From assembly GCF_030272615.1 (NCBI RefSeq), contig NC_081405.1:25686272-25750271 (forward strand): a stretch of 64,000 nucleotides of DNA, written 5' to 3'. The notes under the pieces are model-generated. The model saw nothing but the letters and a program-made list of their open reading frames with translations, ran no database searches and was not told where the DNA came from. This document shows positions 1 through 12,491 of the stretch, piece after piece. The stretch's first letter is position 1, and each line of letters opens with the position of its first letter. The DNA comes from Cryptomeria japonica (lineage: Eukaryota; Streptophyta; Pinopsida; Cupressales; Cupressaceae). The position numbers and the translations under genes were made by a program.

Positions 1-870
1 GCTTTCAAAGCCTAAGCGTGATTTTACTCCTCTAGATGAATCATATGAATCAACTTTTAAAACTTTATTGGTAAATGATCTGATAACATTGCTAGACTTT
101 TCTAGACCATATGATCTAGAAATTAAACTCAAATGGTGGAGATAAAATGAATACTGTGACTACCATCAAAACAAGGGACATAACACAAATAACTACATGA
201 AACTCAAACATGAAATTCAAGATCTCATCGACGCTGGCAAAATCATTGTTGGAAATCACGTGACTAATGCTGATCATAAGGCCTTTAAAGAGCCCTTACC
301 TACTTATGAACAAGGTGATTCCTCAAAATCAAAGGGAGGTGCTAAAGTCAATTATACCTACACTAACAATGACAATGTGATCAAAGTGGTTGAATCTTCC
401 CAACCTGAATATTACAATGTGATCATAATCAAAGATAAACAAAATCAAGCACAAACTGCCAATTCTATGACCCACGCTCAAAAGAAGGTTACTCTCCAAG
501 AAGCTAGTTCCTCAACCTCAGCTCAAAGAACATCAAACCTACCAACTCCTTCAAATAGACAAACAAACACAATCAAAGCCAAATCTAAACAACAGGCTTC
601 ATCATTCTCTCCTGGTTATAGCATTGTCGAACAATTGAAAATAACTAACACTCAAATCTCCATTTTGGAACCACTTAAGATCTCTTTTGTTCATAGAGAG
701 ATCCTAGACAAGGCTTTGCTTACTACTAGTATCCCTAAAGATTTAGACATAGATCGGTTTCAATCTATTGTGGGTCACCTGACTTTTCCTCATTACCTCA
801 CTTTCTCTAAAGAAGATGATAACTCACTAATCACCTGCATAACCAACCATTACACATTGAAGCTATGATC
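1..870 (+). pseudogene. Gag C-terminal part of element A
   Basis: Around 125-215 the frame reads a Trp-Trp pair (followed by a stop) and then a knuckle-like motif of the form YC-x2-H-x3-GH, leading into LKHEIQDLID. The same block is present in elements D and E, where it forms the nucleic-acid-binding end of gag. In A the last Cys of the knuckle is Tyr. The open stretch 197-868 continues with a Ser/Thr/Gln-rich linker and the conserved approach to the protease (IDRFQSIVGHL). No gag start is in the window. Confidence 0.75.
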
Positions 871-1700
871 CATAAACAACGAGTAAATGTGTTTTGATAG
901 TTGGAGATGTTGGGTTGAATATCTGTACCTACAATCTACTGACACAACTAGGATTTTCTGAAAATGTCATTGATTCAACAAAGAAAATAACAATCAAAGC
1001 ATATGATGAAGAAGAAAGAACCTCTAAAGGTCTGGTACTATTACCAATCAGGGTAGGACCTGTGGAAAGAGATTTCATCTTTTAGGTCCTTGACCTTCCT
1101 CTTTCATACAACATCTTACTGGGCAGATCATGGATTCACAAAATGAAAGAAATACCATCTACGTATCATCAGTAATTGTAATTTCCTTATAACAGAGTTG
1201 AAGTTAGTATTCCTGCTGATACAAGCTATACCTATAATGCATTAATGCAAAATGTTGATGCTTTTGTTCCTCATAATAGAGCAGCCTCTACAATTGAAAG
1301 TTCAGAGTCTTTGCTGAAATATTTAGAGAAGAAATTGAAAATCACAAACAGTGGCATGGATGGTTGCAAAATAGAACTTGTACTCTCACTAATGTCTCTT
1401 CCTCCATCACCAAGATAGTCAAGAAAACCATCAAAGGTTATGAAGCCACAAAATTCAATTCCAAAAGTCATTTATGATGGTCTCTTTATACAGTCCTCTA
1501 CTTCCCTTGCAGATGAAATAGAAGAGGATGTTGTTCTCAAATGGCTTTTCAAAGAAGATAGTGCAAAAAAAGAAATACGACATTGTGAGATTTCCCCGAC
1601 ATAATATGGTCCACTCTATAAGATGCTTCAATGCATGGGATATTCAGGTACCGGTCCTCTAAGCAAGTGTCAAGAAGGTATTGTTGAACATATTCAGTTA
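871..1700 (+). pseudogene. Aspartic protease and G-patch remnant of element A
   Basis: The protease segment 894-1240 contains VGDVGLNIC, where elements D and E have a DGGA-type active site, then KITIKAYDEEERTSKG and SYNILLG, shared with the same enzymes in D and E. The catalytic Asp context is lost here and stops interrupt the frame near 1083 and 1171. A G-patch-like motif (MLQCMGYSGTGPL) follows at about 1621-1665. Gypsy proteases are needed to process the polyprotein; this copy cannot be functional. Confidence 0.7.
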
Positions 1701-2840
1701 CAAACTAAGTCTGCACATGATAAAGATGGATTGGAATATGATCCAAGAAAGTCATCAGATCAAAAACATACTTCTCACCATCAATCTAAGTGGAGGAAAA
1801 AGGTACTACCTTCAACATCACATGAAATTAATACTCAACAAACTTAGGAAGAGTGCGACAATGAACAAGAAGAATTGCCAATCTAGAGAGAGGAAGAAAA
1901 TGGTAATCAAGTTCTGATTGTATCATCTATAACACTACAAGAAGTAAAAGTCCCAGAGGATATGAGAGAAGAAGTAGACAGAATCAGAGAATTGTTTGCA
2001 CCACTAAACGTTCCGGTCACATATACTGGTAGACAACAAGTAGATGATTCAGAAACTGATTCAAATGAGTATGAATGGGGTCTAGACCATCTCTTAGATA
2101 CATCTACTAAATAAACCCTTGAAGAATCTAGTGATATCAGAGATGATGCACAAGAGTTGATATGCTTAAAATTGCAAAAGGAAATAGAAGAAATCAGACT
2201 AAAAAGACAAGAAGACTATGAACAACAACTAAAGGAAGAAAGGACACAAGAAAATTCTTCACCTACTAAATCTCTCTCTAACAAGATAGGACAAATCAGA
2301 TATGGAAATACAAAAGAAGAATTAGAAGCTACAGAAGTAGGATCAATCATCAGTCCAGAGGAAGCTGAATGGAAAAGATGACAAGGATTAACAAAACCAT
2401 CAAGGTTATGTCCACAAGTGTGTCATATACAAGTGATCAATGAACCAAATCATGAAAGAACTTGCAATATCAAAGATGTAGGTATTGATACTATACATAC
2501 TTTTACTAAATCACTTGAAGATGAGTCAAAAACTTCATCTTATGACTTTGATAACTCAGACAAAAGCTCTATTTATTATAACAACTATTCAACAACATAT
2601 TATGACTACTCTGTCATGAATGTTGAGATGTTGTTTGCTGACCCTGTTACCATCACACCACGGTATGTAGTCTAGTTTGAAGTAGGGGACGAGGCTAGGA
2701 GTAGGTCGGTTGGGTTAGGTACAATAAATACTAACATGAAATTTGATAATTGTGTTGTAACTCTTCCTGGTCTCAAGACACCTACGCAAGGTAGTCTTCT
2801 AAAACTCAACTAGTTGGTCTAAAGTCATGATGATAATATC
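1701..2840 (+). other. Protease-RT linker region of element A
   Basis: This is a charged, low-conservation spacer with short open stretches (for example 2157-2381, rich in Glu, Lys and Arg, and 2418-2675). Element E has a comparable spacer at 29,303-30,180. No domain is recognised in it. Confidence 0.5.
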
Positions 2841-4092
2841 GTGAACTCCCTTGAACTTGTTCAAACTTTATCTTTGATACATCCTGAACTAATTGAATGT
2901 ACTCTTTATAACCAAACTTTGAATATACCTACCTTCACCAATGACTACACACTAGCCTGCTATCTTAATGCAATGGAACCAATGAACTCTTCCATAAGTG
3001 AGCAAAGAGAGAACATGACTGAAACAAACATCAAGTATCTTAGTCACAAAAATCAAAAAAAGAAAAATAAGAGATCTGATGGCAAAAACCACATTGTGGT
3101 GGAGTCAAAATCCAAAATAGTGAAAATAAAGGACATACCTAAGGGTAAAAACCTCTCTAAGGCACCTGAAGGTGAGATACTTGATATGCTACCAAGTCAC
3201 TTCCAAGAAAGGTCTTCAATATTGATTGAACCAACTCAACCGGTCAATATTGGAAGTCAAGAGATGCCACATATCATTCATTTAGCTCAATCATTATTAG
3301 TAGAAGAGTTAAAAGATTTGAGCAACCTCTTTTCAGAAAAGAAGATCAACTTTGCATGGACATACTCCAATATGCCAGGACTAGATCTTGATCTCATCAT
3401 GCATCATCTCTCTATTACACTAGGAGTTAAACTAGTCAAGCGAAAATTCCGTAAGATGCATCCTCATGTGGCACTGCTAGTCAAGGCTGAGCTAGAAAAA
3501 TTGCTAAAAGCTAGATTTATCAGAGCTATAGATTATGTGGAATGGATATCAAACGTAGTACCTATATCAAAGGCATACAAATATATTAGAGTTTGCATAG
3601 CCTTCAAGGATCTCAACAAAGCATGTCTGAAAGATAATTTTCCATTGCCCAACATTGATATGATAATAGATATGATTGTTGGATATGAAATGTACTCATT
3701 AATGGATGGATTCTCTGGTTATAATCAGATCAAGATAGCTCCTGAGGATCAAGAAAATAAAGCCTTCACATGTGCATGGGGAACCTTCTGCTGGAATGTC
3801 ATGCCATTTGGACTAAAGAATGCAGGAGCAACTTACCAAAGAGCGGTAAGCACTATCTTCCACGATAGGATGCACAAAAACATGGAAGATTATATTGATG
3901 AAACCCTATTAAAAACTATGAAGAGATCTACACATATTCAAGAGCTAGGCCTCATACGGGATAGAATGGAAAGATTCAAGCTCAGGCTAAATCCTAAAAA
4001 AGTGTGCATTTACAGTAACATCAGGGAAATTTCTTAGTTACATAATTTCAAAGAAAGGAATCGAGGTTGATCTTGAAAAGGTCCAAGCCATA
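2841..4092 (+). pseudogene. Reverse transcriptase of element A
   Basis: The 398-codon open stretch 2841-4037 holds a linker and then a gypsy reverse transcriptase: FAWTYSNMPGLD, HHLSI, FRKMHPHVALLVKAELEKLL, then MPFGLKNAGATYQRA. The catalytic box that normally reads YVDD is YIDE in A, so the second catalytic Asp is changed. A frameshift near 4010 moves the end of the domain (GIEVDLEKVQAIMEMPPP) into another frame. Confidence 0.9.
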
Positions 4093-5200
4093 ATGGAAAT
4101 GCCTCCGCCCAAGAATATTAGTGAAATGAGAAGTTTACAAGGATGTCTTCAATCAATAAGGTGCTTTATATCTCAACTAGCAGACAAAGCTCAACCCTTC
4201 ACAAAGGTATTAAGGAAAGGAGTTCAATACAACTGGGATGAAGATTATGAGAAACATCTAAAACAAATCAAATATTATCTTTCTAATCCACCCATATTGA
4301 TGCCACCAATTCAAGGTAAACCATTGATTCTATACATATCAGCTACAGATACTTCACTGAGGGAACTTCTAGCACAACAAGATGAGAATAAAAAGGAAAG
4401 AGCCATATATTATATCAGTAGAACATTGGTGTCTTATAAAATAGACTATACAATCATAAAAAAGGCTTGTTTGGCATTAGTTTTTACATCACAAAAATTA
4501 AGACACTACATGTTAGCACACTCTATTAAGCTGGTACCTAAGATTGATCCACTCAAATATCTTTTCAGCAAAGCAATGCTTATAGGAAGATTGGCTAAAT
4601 GGGTCATGGTTCTTACAGAATTTGATATTGAATATGTGGAACACAAATCCATCAAAAGACAGGTTATTGCAGACCAACTTGCTGATGCTCCACTTGAAGA
4701 TAGTCAACCTCTACATATAGAATTTCTTGATGAATCAATCATGCACCTTACTCAATGATCATGGAAGATGTTATTTGATGGGTCTTTCACTCAACATAGT
4801 TCTGGTGCAGGAATACTTTTTATTACTCCTCAAAATTATTCAATCCTAAAAGCTTACAAGATTCTCTTCCCTTGCACAAACAACATTGCAGAATATGAAG
4901 CTTTGGTAAATAGGATCAAGCTAGCCATCGAGTGAAAGATTGTTGAATTACACATCTATGGATATTCTCAACTCATCATCAACCAAATCAATAATCTATA
5001 TCAGACTAGAGATGAGAAACTGATGCTTTATAAGAGAATGGTGGATGATCTCAAGAAATACTTTACCTTTGTATCATTTTGATAGATCCCCATATCGGCA
5101 AATAGAGCAGCAGATGTAATGGCCACCTAAGCGTCTATACTACAGCTACATGAATCTAATTTTTGCTTTGAATTCCTAGTGGAATAGTTACATTATCTTG
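4093..5200 (+). pseudogene. RNase H plus archaeal-type RNase H of element A
   Basis: The first RNase H lies in 4093-4758 (ILYISATDTSLRELLAQQDE, YYISRTLVSY, LKYLFSKAMLIGRLAKW). The second starts at about 4763 (LFDGSF, then CTNNIAEYEALV) and is broken by stops after 4930. Two successive RNase H domains are characteristic of Tat elements. They would degrade the RNA strand of the RNA-DNA hybrid; both copies here are decayed. Confidence 0.85.
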
Positions 5201-5210
5201 CCTATGATTC

Positions 5211-6512
5211 TTGAGTCCCAGATGGTCTATTCTATTAGTGGACATGACTCATCTCGCTACAGCCACATTTACTCTTACCTACATGACCAAGTTGTCCCTG
5301 CTAATCTTTCCCAAAATGAAAAAAAGGAACCTAATCCAAAATTCCTCATGGTACATCATCATTGCTAATGACCTATTTAGGCGAGGTTTAGATAGTACTT
5401 TTCTTAGATGTCTAAAAACTAAGGAGTCCCAATGCGCATTATCTGAGGTTCATGAAAGTGTTTGTGGATCCCATTCGAACAATCTAACTTTAGCACAAAA
5501 ACTACTAAGGGCTGGCTACTACTAGACAAAAATGGAGAAAGAGGCTATAAAATTTGCTAAAACCTATGAGAAGTGTCAGCTACATGGGAACCTTATACAC
5601 GCTCCAACAAGGGATCTCATACCCTTTGTTACACATTGGCCCTTTCAACAATGGGTGTTTGATCTCATTGGCCAGATATATCCTACATCATTTAACAGAC
5701 ACAAGTTTATTATAACTACCACTAAGTACTTCACTGAGTGGGTAGAAGCGGTTCCGCTCATCAAATCAACCAGTAAACAAGTAGCTCCGTTCATTCTTAA
5801 TTATATCATCTGTAGGTATGATATACCTTCATCCATTATAACTGACAATGGAGGACAGTTCAAGAACATAGATCTAAATGACCCCTATGAAAAATTCAAA
5901 ATAAGACAACACTGGTCATCCATATACTACCCTCAAGGTAATGGACAAGCCAAAGCATGTAACAACAATCTGTTGACTATCTTACACAAAACAATAAATA
6001 AATCTAGAAAGGATTGGCATCTACAACTCAATCCTACCCTGTGGTCTTATAGAACAAGTATTAGAACACCTACTGGGGCTACACCTTTTTCTTTGGTGTA
6101 TGGGTCCGAAGCAGTTTTATCTATTGAGGTGGAAATATCATCTTTAAGAGTTTCTTTGCAAGGTCTTGTTACTAATGAAGACTACAGAATATCTAGATTG
6201 CAGGAACTCGAGTTGCTGGATGAACGTTGACAATTGGCATTTGATCATCTAAGAGCATATCAAAAGAGAATGTATAGGGGCTATAACAAAAATGTTTGAC
6301 AATGATAATTTTAGGTTGGTGACCTTGTTCTGAGAGAAAATACTAAGAATCAACAATTTCAAGAAAACAAAGGGAAATTTGAACCCACATGGCTGGGTCC
6401 CTACATCATTACTGCAGTCTTTGGCTTTGGTGCCTATCAACTCTCAACATCAGAAGGAGAGAAGCTTTGTGAACCGATCAACACCATCCACTTGAAGAAA
6501 TTCTGCACCTAA
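5211..6512 (+). pseudogene. Integrase of element A
   Basis: The zinc-binding region (HESVCGSHSN, then CQLHGN) is at about 5450-5590, the catalytic core at 5650-6010 (FDLIGQI, TDNGGQF, and a position GNGQAKA where E has GNGQVEA, so the catalytic Glu is lost), and the C-terminal region at 6050-6510 (PTGATPFSLVYGSEAV, later GPYIITAVFGFGAYQL). Stops at 5523-5525, 6228-6230 and 6297-6299 break the frame. Confidence 0.9.
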
Positions 6513-8804
6513 ATATTCTTTTCTCCAGCACCTTGTACAACTAAAAAGTCCTGAAGAAATCCTAAAAATCAGAAAAAGTCCTGAAGAAAATCTTAGAAAA
6601 TCAGATAAAGTCCTAAGAAAAAAAAAAAAAGAGAAAAAAATAACTTTGCCAAGCAGGTGAAAACCTAGTAAACAGGCGCCTCTTGTACTCAAGTACTCCA
6701 TCTATCAACACAATGCTGGTATTTCCTATTTTCATTCCTGCTTTCCTTCATCTTTGCTTTCGCTTGTACATATATTTTAGTCACTTTCGTGACATCCTAG
6801 TTCTTTGAGAACCCTCATGGATTGAAACCAATCACTGTCCTAGTCTTAGGGTAATCAGTTGATCAATTTACATGTCCTAAGCAATATCAACCAAGTCATC
6901 TTTTTGCCAGTGGTACCCAGTCATCCACTCCAAGTCAGTCACCTATCTCCTAACTACTGAAGAGTTTTATCACCAAGTACACAAGCAAAACAAGACTATT
7001 TTCTTTGTGTGTTGTCTTTTACATTGGTTTTTGATTATTATTCCCTCTGAGTAACTCGAGGAAGTCTATCTTGACTAAGAGGAGCAAGGATTGGGGGCAT
7101 GATACTTTTATTTTTTTCTTCTTGTAGGAATGATTCCGATGATCTGGAAACATCTAATCAGCTGGGTGTCTATGATAAGTGCCTTCACATCAAGGTGAAA
7201 TCACCACACATACCTTGACTTTGCTTATTTGTATGCTATAGGGAGGTTGGAGTCATTTCTTTGTCTGTTTGAGGGAATTTCTTAAATGTGCAATCCAGAT
7301 GCATGTGTAATCTATCCAAGGATATGAACGAAAAAAGGGTCATTGCGGACAAGATAACTAATATTGCATATGAAAAGGAAGGAACTCTATTTTGCCTACT
7401 ATGTTTGTAAAATGCTTAGTGATGAAAATTAAGAATTCTGAATCCAGTGACTAGGTTTAGGTTGCATTCATCCTAAATTTTATGCATTTCAAGTGATTTC
7501 GGAATGATAACAATGATCTCTTTATCTTTTGAATGAGAGTTTGAAGCATCATCATTTCTCAGCTAAGTGGTCTCTTTTTCATCATCGTTTCTCCGATCAA
7601 GTACTTGTGTATTAAGATGTTAGCTGCATACACGAGCATCTTATATAGATCCATACATTTCATTTTATACTTATTTGCCTTCATATTATTGCATGAAGAA
7701 AAATAAACATTTGCATTACTAGTTACTCATTCTCCTCATTTATTTGCATAAAAAGAAACAAAAATAAAGAGCCATAATCCATTTGCATTCATTCATCTAT
7801 ACTGAAAAGATATGCATATATATAGAATAAAGCATATAGAACAACATCTCATAATCAATCAACACAAGTACGATGAAATCAAATCAAGAGCTCGTAAATC
7901 GGCTTCCAAAGTCCATTTTTGGGATCAAAATCAAAATCTGACATCAATTCTCTCATCGAAATTTCACGACGTTGACCACTTAGCGCTTTCATCAATTGCT
8001 CATTCTCTTCTTCAATTAGCGCTCAATTTCTTGTTAATCAATGCTAAATCTCAAATTAATTCTCACATTAACTCTAATTTTAATCATCAACATTAATCTT
8101 TGTGCTCAAATAACTTATCATTGCTCAAAAAACTGCCTAAATCATTGTGCAACCCTCGCTATCTTTTGATTTGCTCCAAGGGGGCATACTCATGACCTCA
8201 AAGTTGAGAATTTCTTTCAAAAGTCTTTGTTACAAGTCAAGCAGCTAAGCTTCATCAAATCAATCTCTACGGGCATATCAGTTTCATCACTTCAAATCAA
8301 GTTGATATTGTCTTTGTCTGAATTAGTCTCTTAACGTTAATCAGTTTCATCGGTTTTCATCAAGCTGATTATTCATTTAAACTCAATCAAGGGTTCAAAG
8401 AGTATCTTTGATCACACTCAATCTAAGCAAGTGCTCAGTTTCATCGCATCGAATCAAGCTAGACAATTTATCTTTGCTCATCGTATCTTGATCAATCAAG
8501 TTCAAGATAGGTTTTCTCTTTGCTCATTGAGTCTAGTTCAATTAGGTTCTAGATCAATAAGATCCGCTCCTTGATCAATCAAGTTCAAGTTTGGTATCTT
8601 TTCTCTTCATCGGTCCTAGTTCAATCAAGTTCGGGATCAGTTTCGCTTTAATCAACTCTATTCAGTTTCATCGCTTCAAAACAAGCTGAATACCTTGCTC
8701 TTCATTTGGTTTGTGATCAATCAAGTTCAGAACTTGTATCTCCTAGACATCAACTATTCTTTGAACCAACATGTTGCTCGCACATTAATTCAAAGAAGGG
8801 AAAA
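6513..8804 (+). other. 3' untranslated region of element A
   Basis: No gene is seen. At 6540-6620 there are A-rich repeats of the unit AGTCCTGAAGAAAATC, like those after integrase in element E. At 6659-6680 lies a copy of the post-integrase motif GAAAACCTAGTAAACAGG. The stretch 8200-8760 repeats a TCAATCAAGTTC/TCAGTTTCATCG theme many times. The 94-codon open frame at 7812-8096 has no recognisable content. Confidence 0.55.
8792..8804 (+). promoter_or_regulatory. Polypurine tract of element A
   Basis: The purine run AAAGAAGGGAAAA lies directly before TGTAATACCC. This is the position and composition of a plus-strand primer, as in element E (AAAGGGGCAAAA before TGTAGACACC). Confidence 0.7.
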
Positions 8805-9878
8805 TGTAATACCCTAAAAATGGTCATCTAAACCATGAGCCCCTAATCTCGACAATGTTACCAAGGTCCTAACCAAAGGCAATTAAATAAATCTTGAGCA
8901 CACAATTAATTTCTAAAATCATCAATGTCACATGGCAAAATTAATCACTCAATATTAATTAAATATTTTTTTAATTAATTAAATCATTCCAAGTAAATAA
9001 TTTTAAACAATTATCTTATTTATTTTAATTAAATATCTTTTGCATATTTAATTGAATAAATCAATTTACCATTAAACCATCAAAAAGAGGAATTATTTGA
9101 AAAATAAATAAAAATTGCCATAAATCTTCAAAAAAGGAAATAAATCAAGAAAGAGGAATTGGAAATTATGAGCACAAATCTTCAAAAAAGGAAACAAATA
9201 ATTGGAAAAAAGAATTAAAAATTGAGAAAAGAAATCAAATGGAGATAATCTTGAAAATCAAATAAAAAATTGAAAAAAATCTCAGAAAAGCAATTAAAAC
9301 AATTAAATCTCAAAATTGAATGAAATAGAGAATAAATCAGTTTTTTCCTTATTTTATCTTAATTTTAGTTCAATTTCCTTTAAAACTAAGAAAAGCAGCC
9401 AATCACATCAATTCACCTGGATTGTGCTTCTTTTGGGAAAATCTTGACCGCTCATCATCATTTGATCTCAGTCATTGGTTTCTTTCTGAATTTTTTATAA
9501 ATTCAGGGTCTCATCTCCTAATCAAAGATCTTGGAGAATATATTGTTACCATGCTGTTTTTGCTTTACGCTCATTGATATTTGTGCATTCAGATATTCAT
9601 ATATCAGTTATTACATACATGTTTAGATCATTTATCTCAGTTAGACTAAATCTTGCAAATCATAAATTCATCTAGCTTAAATCTTGCATTCATTTAGCTC
9701 AATCTTATGCTCATATAGATAAAAACCCTTCGTTTAGTTGTTGTCTAGTCACTGGATAGCTTAGCAATCTAAGAGCAATCTAAACTCGCATCTACTAGAA
9801 GGCAATAAGCTGACTTGCAATGGATTTCATTTTGTTGTTTTTGATTAACTAACCCATGCAAATAATGGTTTATTGAAG
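8805..9878 (+). repeat. 3' LTR of element A (right end uncertain)
   Basis: It starts TGTAATACCCTAAAAATGG after a polypurine tract, matching the start of E's LTR (TGTAGACACCTAAAAATGG). The 5' partner is outside the window, so the end cannot be fixed by comparison. The interior is AT-rich. Confidence 0.5.
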
Positions 9879-10376
9879 TGTCATGTCTTACAACTTGCAG
9901 ATACTGTTTCACTTTTCACACACACAAATATTACTTTGTGATGTGTTTTATGATGAGGAGATCCAACTTAGTTCAATTTATCTTTTCTTTGTGCCTGCCA
10001 AAAGATATTGAGTCCTTTTGGCAACTTGTGCACATTTGTATCTTTCCTTAAGATCGTGCATCTCAATAATGCAAGTCCATTGTATCTTTCCCTAAAGTTG
10101 CGTGCCTTAGTTTGCAAGTCCAAATCAGGAGCAATGATCTTCCTTGACCATGTTCCTAAAACATTGTATTCAATTATTTATATTGTGAGTGTGATTCTCA
10201 TTGTGGTTTTTCCCACATTAGGTTTTCCACATAAAAAATATAGTGTTCATGTGTTTTGTGTTTGTTGTTCTATTCTCATTGGTGTTTAGTTGTTTGATAA
10301 TTGATAAGTGTTTGTGACCAAAGAAGTTTGGACAAGATGGATTCACCTTCCCCCTAGTCTTATTGTGTGTTCAACA
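9879..10376 (+). repeat. Probable copia 5' LTR fragment
   Basis: The segment ends ...GTTCAACA directly before ATTGGTATTAGAG, a copia-style tRNA-iMet primer site. The left end (TGTCATGTC) is a guess, because no partner LTR exists in the window. The open frame 10,008-10,289 inside it has no recognisable product. Confidence 0.35.
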
Positions 10377-10377
10377 A

Positions 10378-10393
10378 TTGGTATTAGAGAAAG
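10378..10393 (+). promoter_or_regulatory. Copia primer binding site (tRNA-iMet type)
   Basis: TTGGTATTAGAG is one base from the canonical plant copia site TGGTATCAGAG and directly follows an LTR-like CA end. Confidence 0.6.
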
Positions 10394-11548
10394 TGTAGCA
10401 TCCTAAAATTGTACCCTTTGCAATTTTGACCAAATTTGGGGCCCTCACCTTAGTGTTCTCATCTGTATTCTTAGCTAAGAGACATTTATGCTTCTATCAT
10501 GCAATGATGGCCTTTATATCACCTTCTACCTTGCTAGGACCCTTAACCTTGGCCCAAATATGGGGTAGGACCGGGGCATGTTGCATTGGTCCTCACTGGG
10601 ACCATGGCACCACAACATGGTCCTCCCTAATTGGGCCCTATTTCAAACCCTTTTTCCCTATCCAAATTTTGAGTGGGAAACCTTGCTTCATGTCAGCCTA
10701 TGTCAGAAAATTAACATAATTGACTATGGGAAGCATATAAAGAGGTCTTTCCCTCTTATTTTGGAGATAGGTAGATAATAAGAAGACATACATTCAAGCA
10801 TTCATCATCAAACATTCCTAGAGGTCTTTAAGGGTACATATTCTTCATCTATCTATTATGGAGTAACTTTACATCATTTCTATGCAAGCATGTGTGCGTG
10901 ATTAGCATTGTGTCATCTTCATGCCATTTCATACAACATATGTGATTACATTCAAGAAGCAAAGAATCATTATCATTCATTGCAGATCTAAGGTATAATT
11001 TTCCATCATTTTATTTCAGTATTTGCAATATTTCATTCAAATTTGATTCCAAACCAGGGTTTGACTTAGGCAAAACCCTATTCCCAACCTATTTCCCCTT
11101 CTTTCTGTGCGTAGGAAACAAGTACGAAACTATGATCTTTAGGATAAGCTTAATTTATATAGATGAACCAATCCCCCTTTAGTGTGCGAAAAGTGTGGAG
11201 GACCAGGGCGCCCACCACCACGGTCCTGACATTTTTGGAACCTTTTCAGGGTTGAGATCCGAATTTGCATACATTGCTCAGATCCAAGTGTACACAAAAA
11301 TCTAGTATTTGTAGCTCACTATCTTTGCATATTTACCTTTATTTGTAAGCACTTTATTCTAATCCAGCATTTCAACTCACAAAAGAGGGTTAATTCATTC
11401 CCACCATCCTTAAATTCCTTAAGTATTCAGTCCTTATCATTCTTGATTTGGGATTGGATCTATTGGATTCCTCCCTCTTTTGAATGCAATGATAAATTAG
11501 TGGTTTTCATACATCTAATGGTGGAAACCCTGAATTTTCACCGTTACA
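10394..11548 (+). repeat. Probable solo LTR inserted between copia primer site and gag
   Basis: It begins TGTAGCATCC and ends CCGTTACA, and is flanked by GAAAG on the left and AAAAG on the right, a 5-bp duplication with one mismatch. It sits between the copia primer site and copia-gag-like codons, as expected of an insertion into the copia leader. Ends were chosen from the TG...CA rule and the duplication; no second copy is present to confirm them. Strand is arbitrary apart from the TGTAGCATCC start. Confidence 0.5.
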
Positions 11549-11868
11549 AAAAGGTTCCTCTAAATAAAGCATAACCACTTGGAGAAGGTTTGAGATGGTG
11601 CATGAGAAAAGTTACAAAGTACTAAAGTTTGATGGCACAAATCATTTCTTTTGGAAGGTGCTGATGGAATAAAAATTTGAAATCTCCATCGCTTGAAATA
11701 TGGGATATTATTAAGATTGCTTATACTACCCTGACTAGTGGTCCTTCTGCTTTGGATGAGATCAAGTAGCATGAGAATAATGCCAAGGAAAAAAAGGAAA
11801 TTTTCAATAGTGTTGTAAACTTGGAGAATGTTGTTAGTGATCTGTTGTGTTGTCTTTGATGTCAAACT
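11549..11868 (+). pseudogene. Copia gag N-terminal fragment
   Basis: Conceptual codons resemble the start of plant copia gag: a KVTKY-like opening, then FDGTNHFFW in another frame, and EIWDIIKIAYTTLTSGPSALDEIK followed by a stop and HENNAKEKKEIF. A frameshift and stops are present. It ends abruptly in TTGTGTTGTCTTTGATGTC. I infer it belongs to the copia LTR and primer site at its left. Confidence 0.5.
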
Positions 11869-12491
11869 TATTGTTTAGGATATGATCTTGCAATAATATA
11901 GGTTTCTTAGTCTGGTGTTGTTGTTGAGTGATGTAGGTTTCTCTGTCGGGTGTCATTGAGTTTGATGTAGGTTTCTCTCACGGGTGTTATTGGTGATCAA
12001 AAGTGTATACATTCAGATGTTTATATAGTGCTTGGTGAATATGTATGAAGTGTCTGTAGAAAGTTACAGTTGCGACACGTTCAATATGTAGGAAAGAGTA
12101 TTTAATGTCCCAATAGAAGAATGTTTTATATTCATCCAATTTTTGAAGAGTATGGTGTGTGGATTTGGATATAATGTTAATATTTTCTAAGCGGTGTACT
12201 ATCAATTTTATAGATCATCTAATCAGTTAGATGATGAGATTAGTTGTTGTTCTCTGATAGTAAGAGTGTCTATCAGAATAGTCTAGAATATGTTTGGTAG
12301 CTTTCAAATATGTGAATTCAAGTGTTGCAGTTTTGAGGACATGTTTATTTGGTTTGTGTAGTATTCCAATTCAATTCTTTGGTAATATTTATGTTTTACA
12401 AGTGAGTTGTGAATGAAATAAATAGAGCAAAAGAAAAACTTGTGCGTTTGAATGCCCTTAATAAACCTGCACACATGCAGAAGAGGAAAAA
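11869..12491. other. Unassigned repeat-derived DNA with short tandem repeat
   Basis: At 11,895-11,985 a unit GATGTAGGTTTCTCT...GGGTGT-CATTG recurs about three times. The rest shows no domain. It lies between a copia gag fragment and a minus-strand LTR and is probably retrotransposon debris. Confidence 0.4.

Larger units (their letters stand above)
1..9878 (+). mobile_element. Degenerate Tat-lineage Ty3/gypsy element A, 5' part outside window
   Basis: Gag end, protease, G-patch, reverse transcriptase, RNase H, a second RNase H and integrase follow in gypsy order on the plus strand, then a long 3' region, a purine tract and an LTR that begins TGTAATACCC. The second, archaeal-type RNase H after the retroviral one is the mark of the plant Tat lineage. 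Many in-frame stops and frameshifts show that it is long dead and clearly older than element E further right, to which it is similar throughout. The 5' LTR and most of gag lie outside the window. The right end is uncertain: I place it where a copia-like LTR seems to begin. Confidence 0.8.

Noticed and set aside
7812-8096. 94-codon open frame in the 3' region of element A
   Set aside because: No conserved counterpart in E or D at this place and no recognisable sequence; likely chance in a repeat-rich region.
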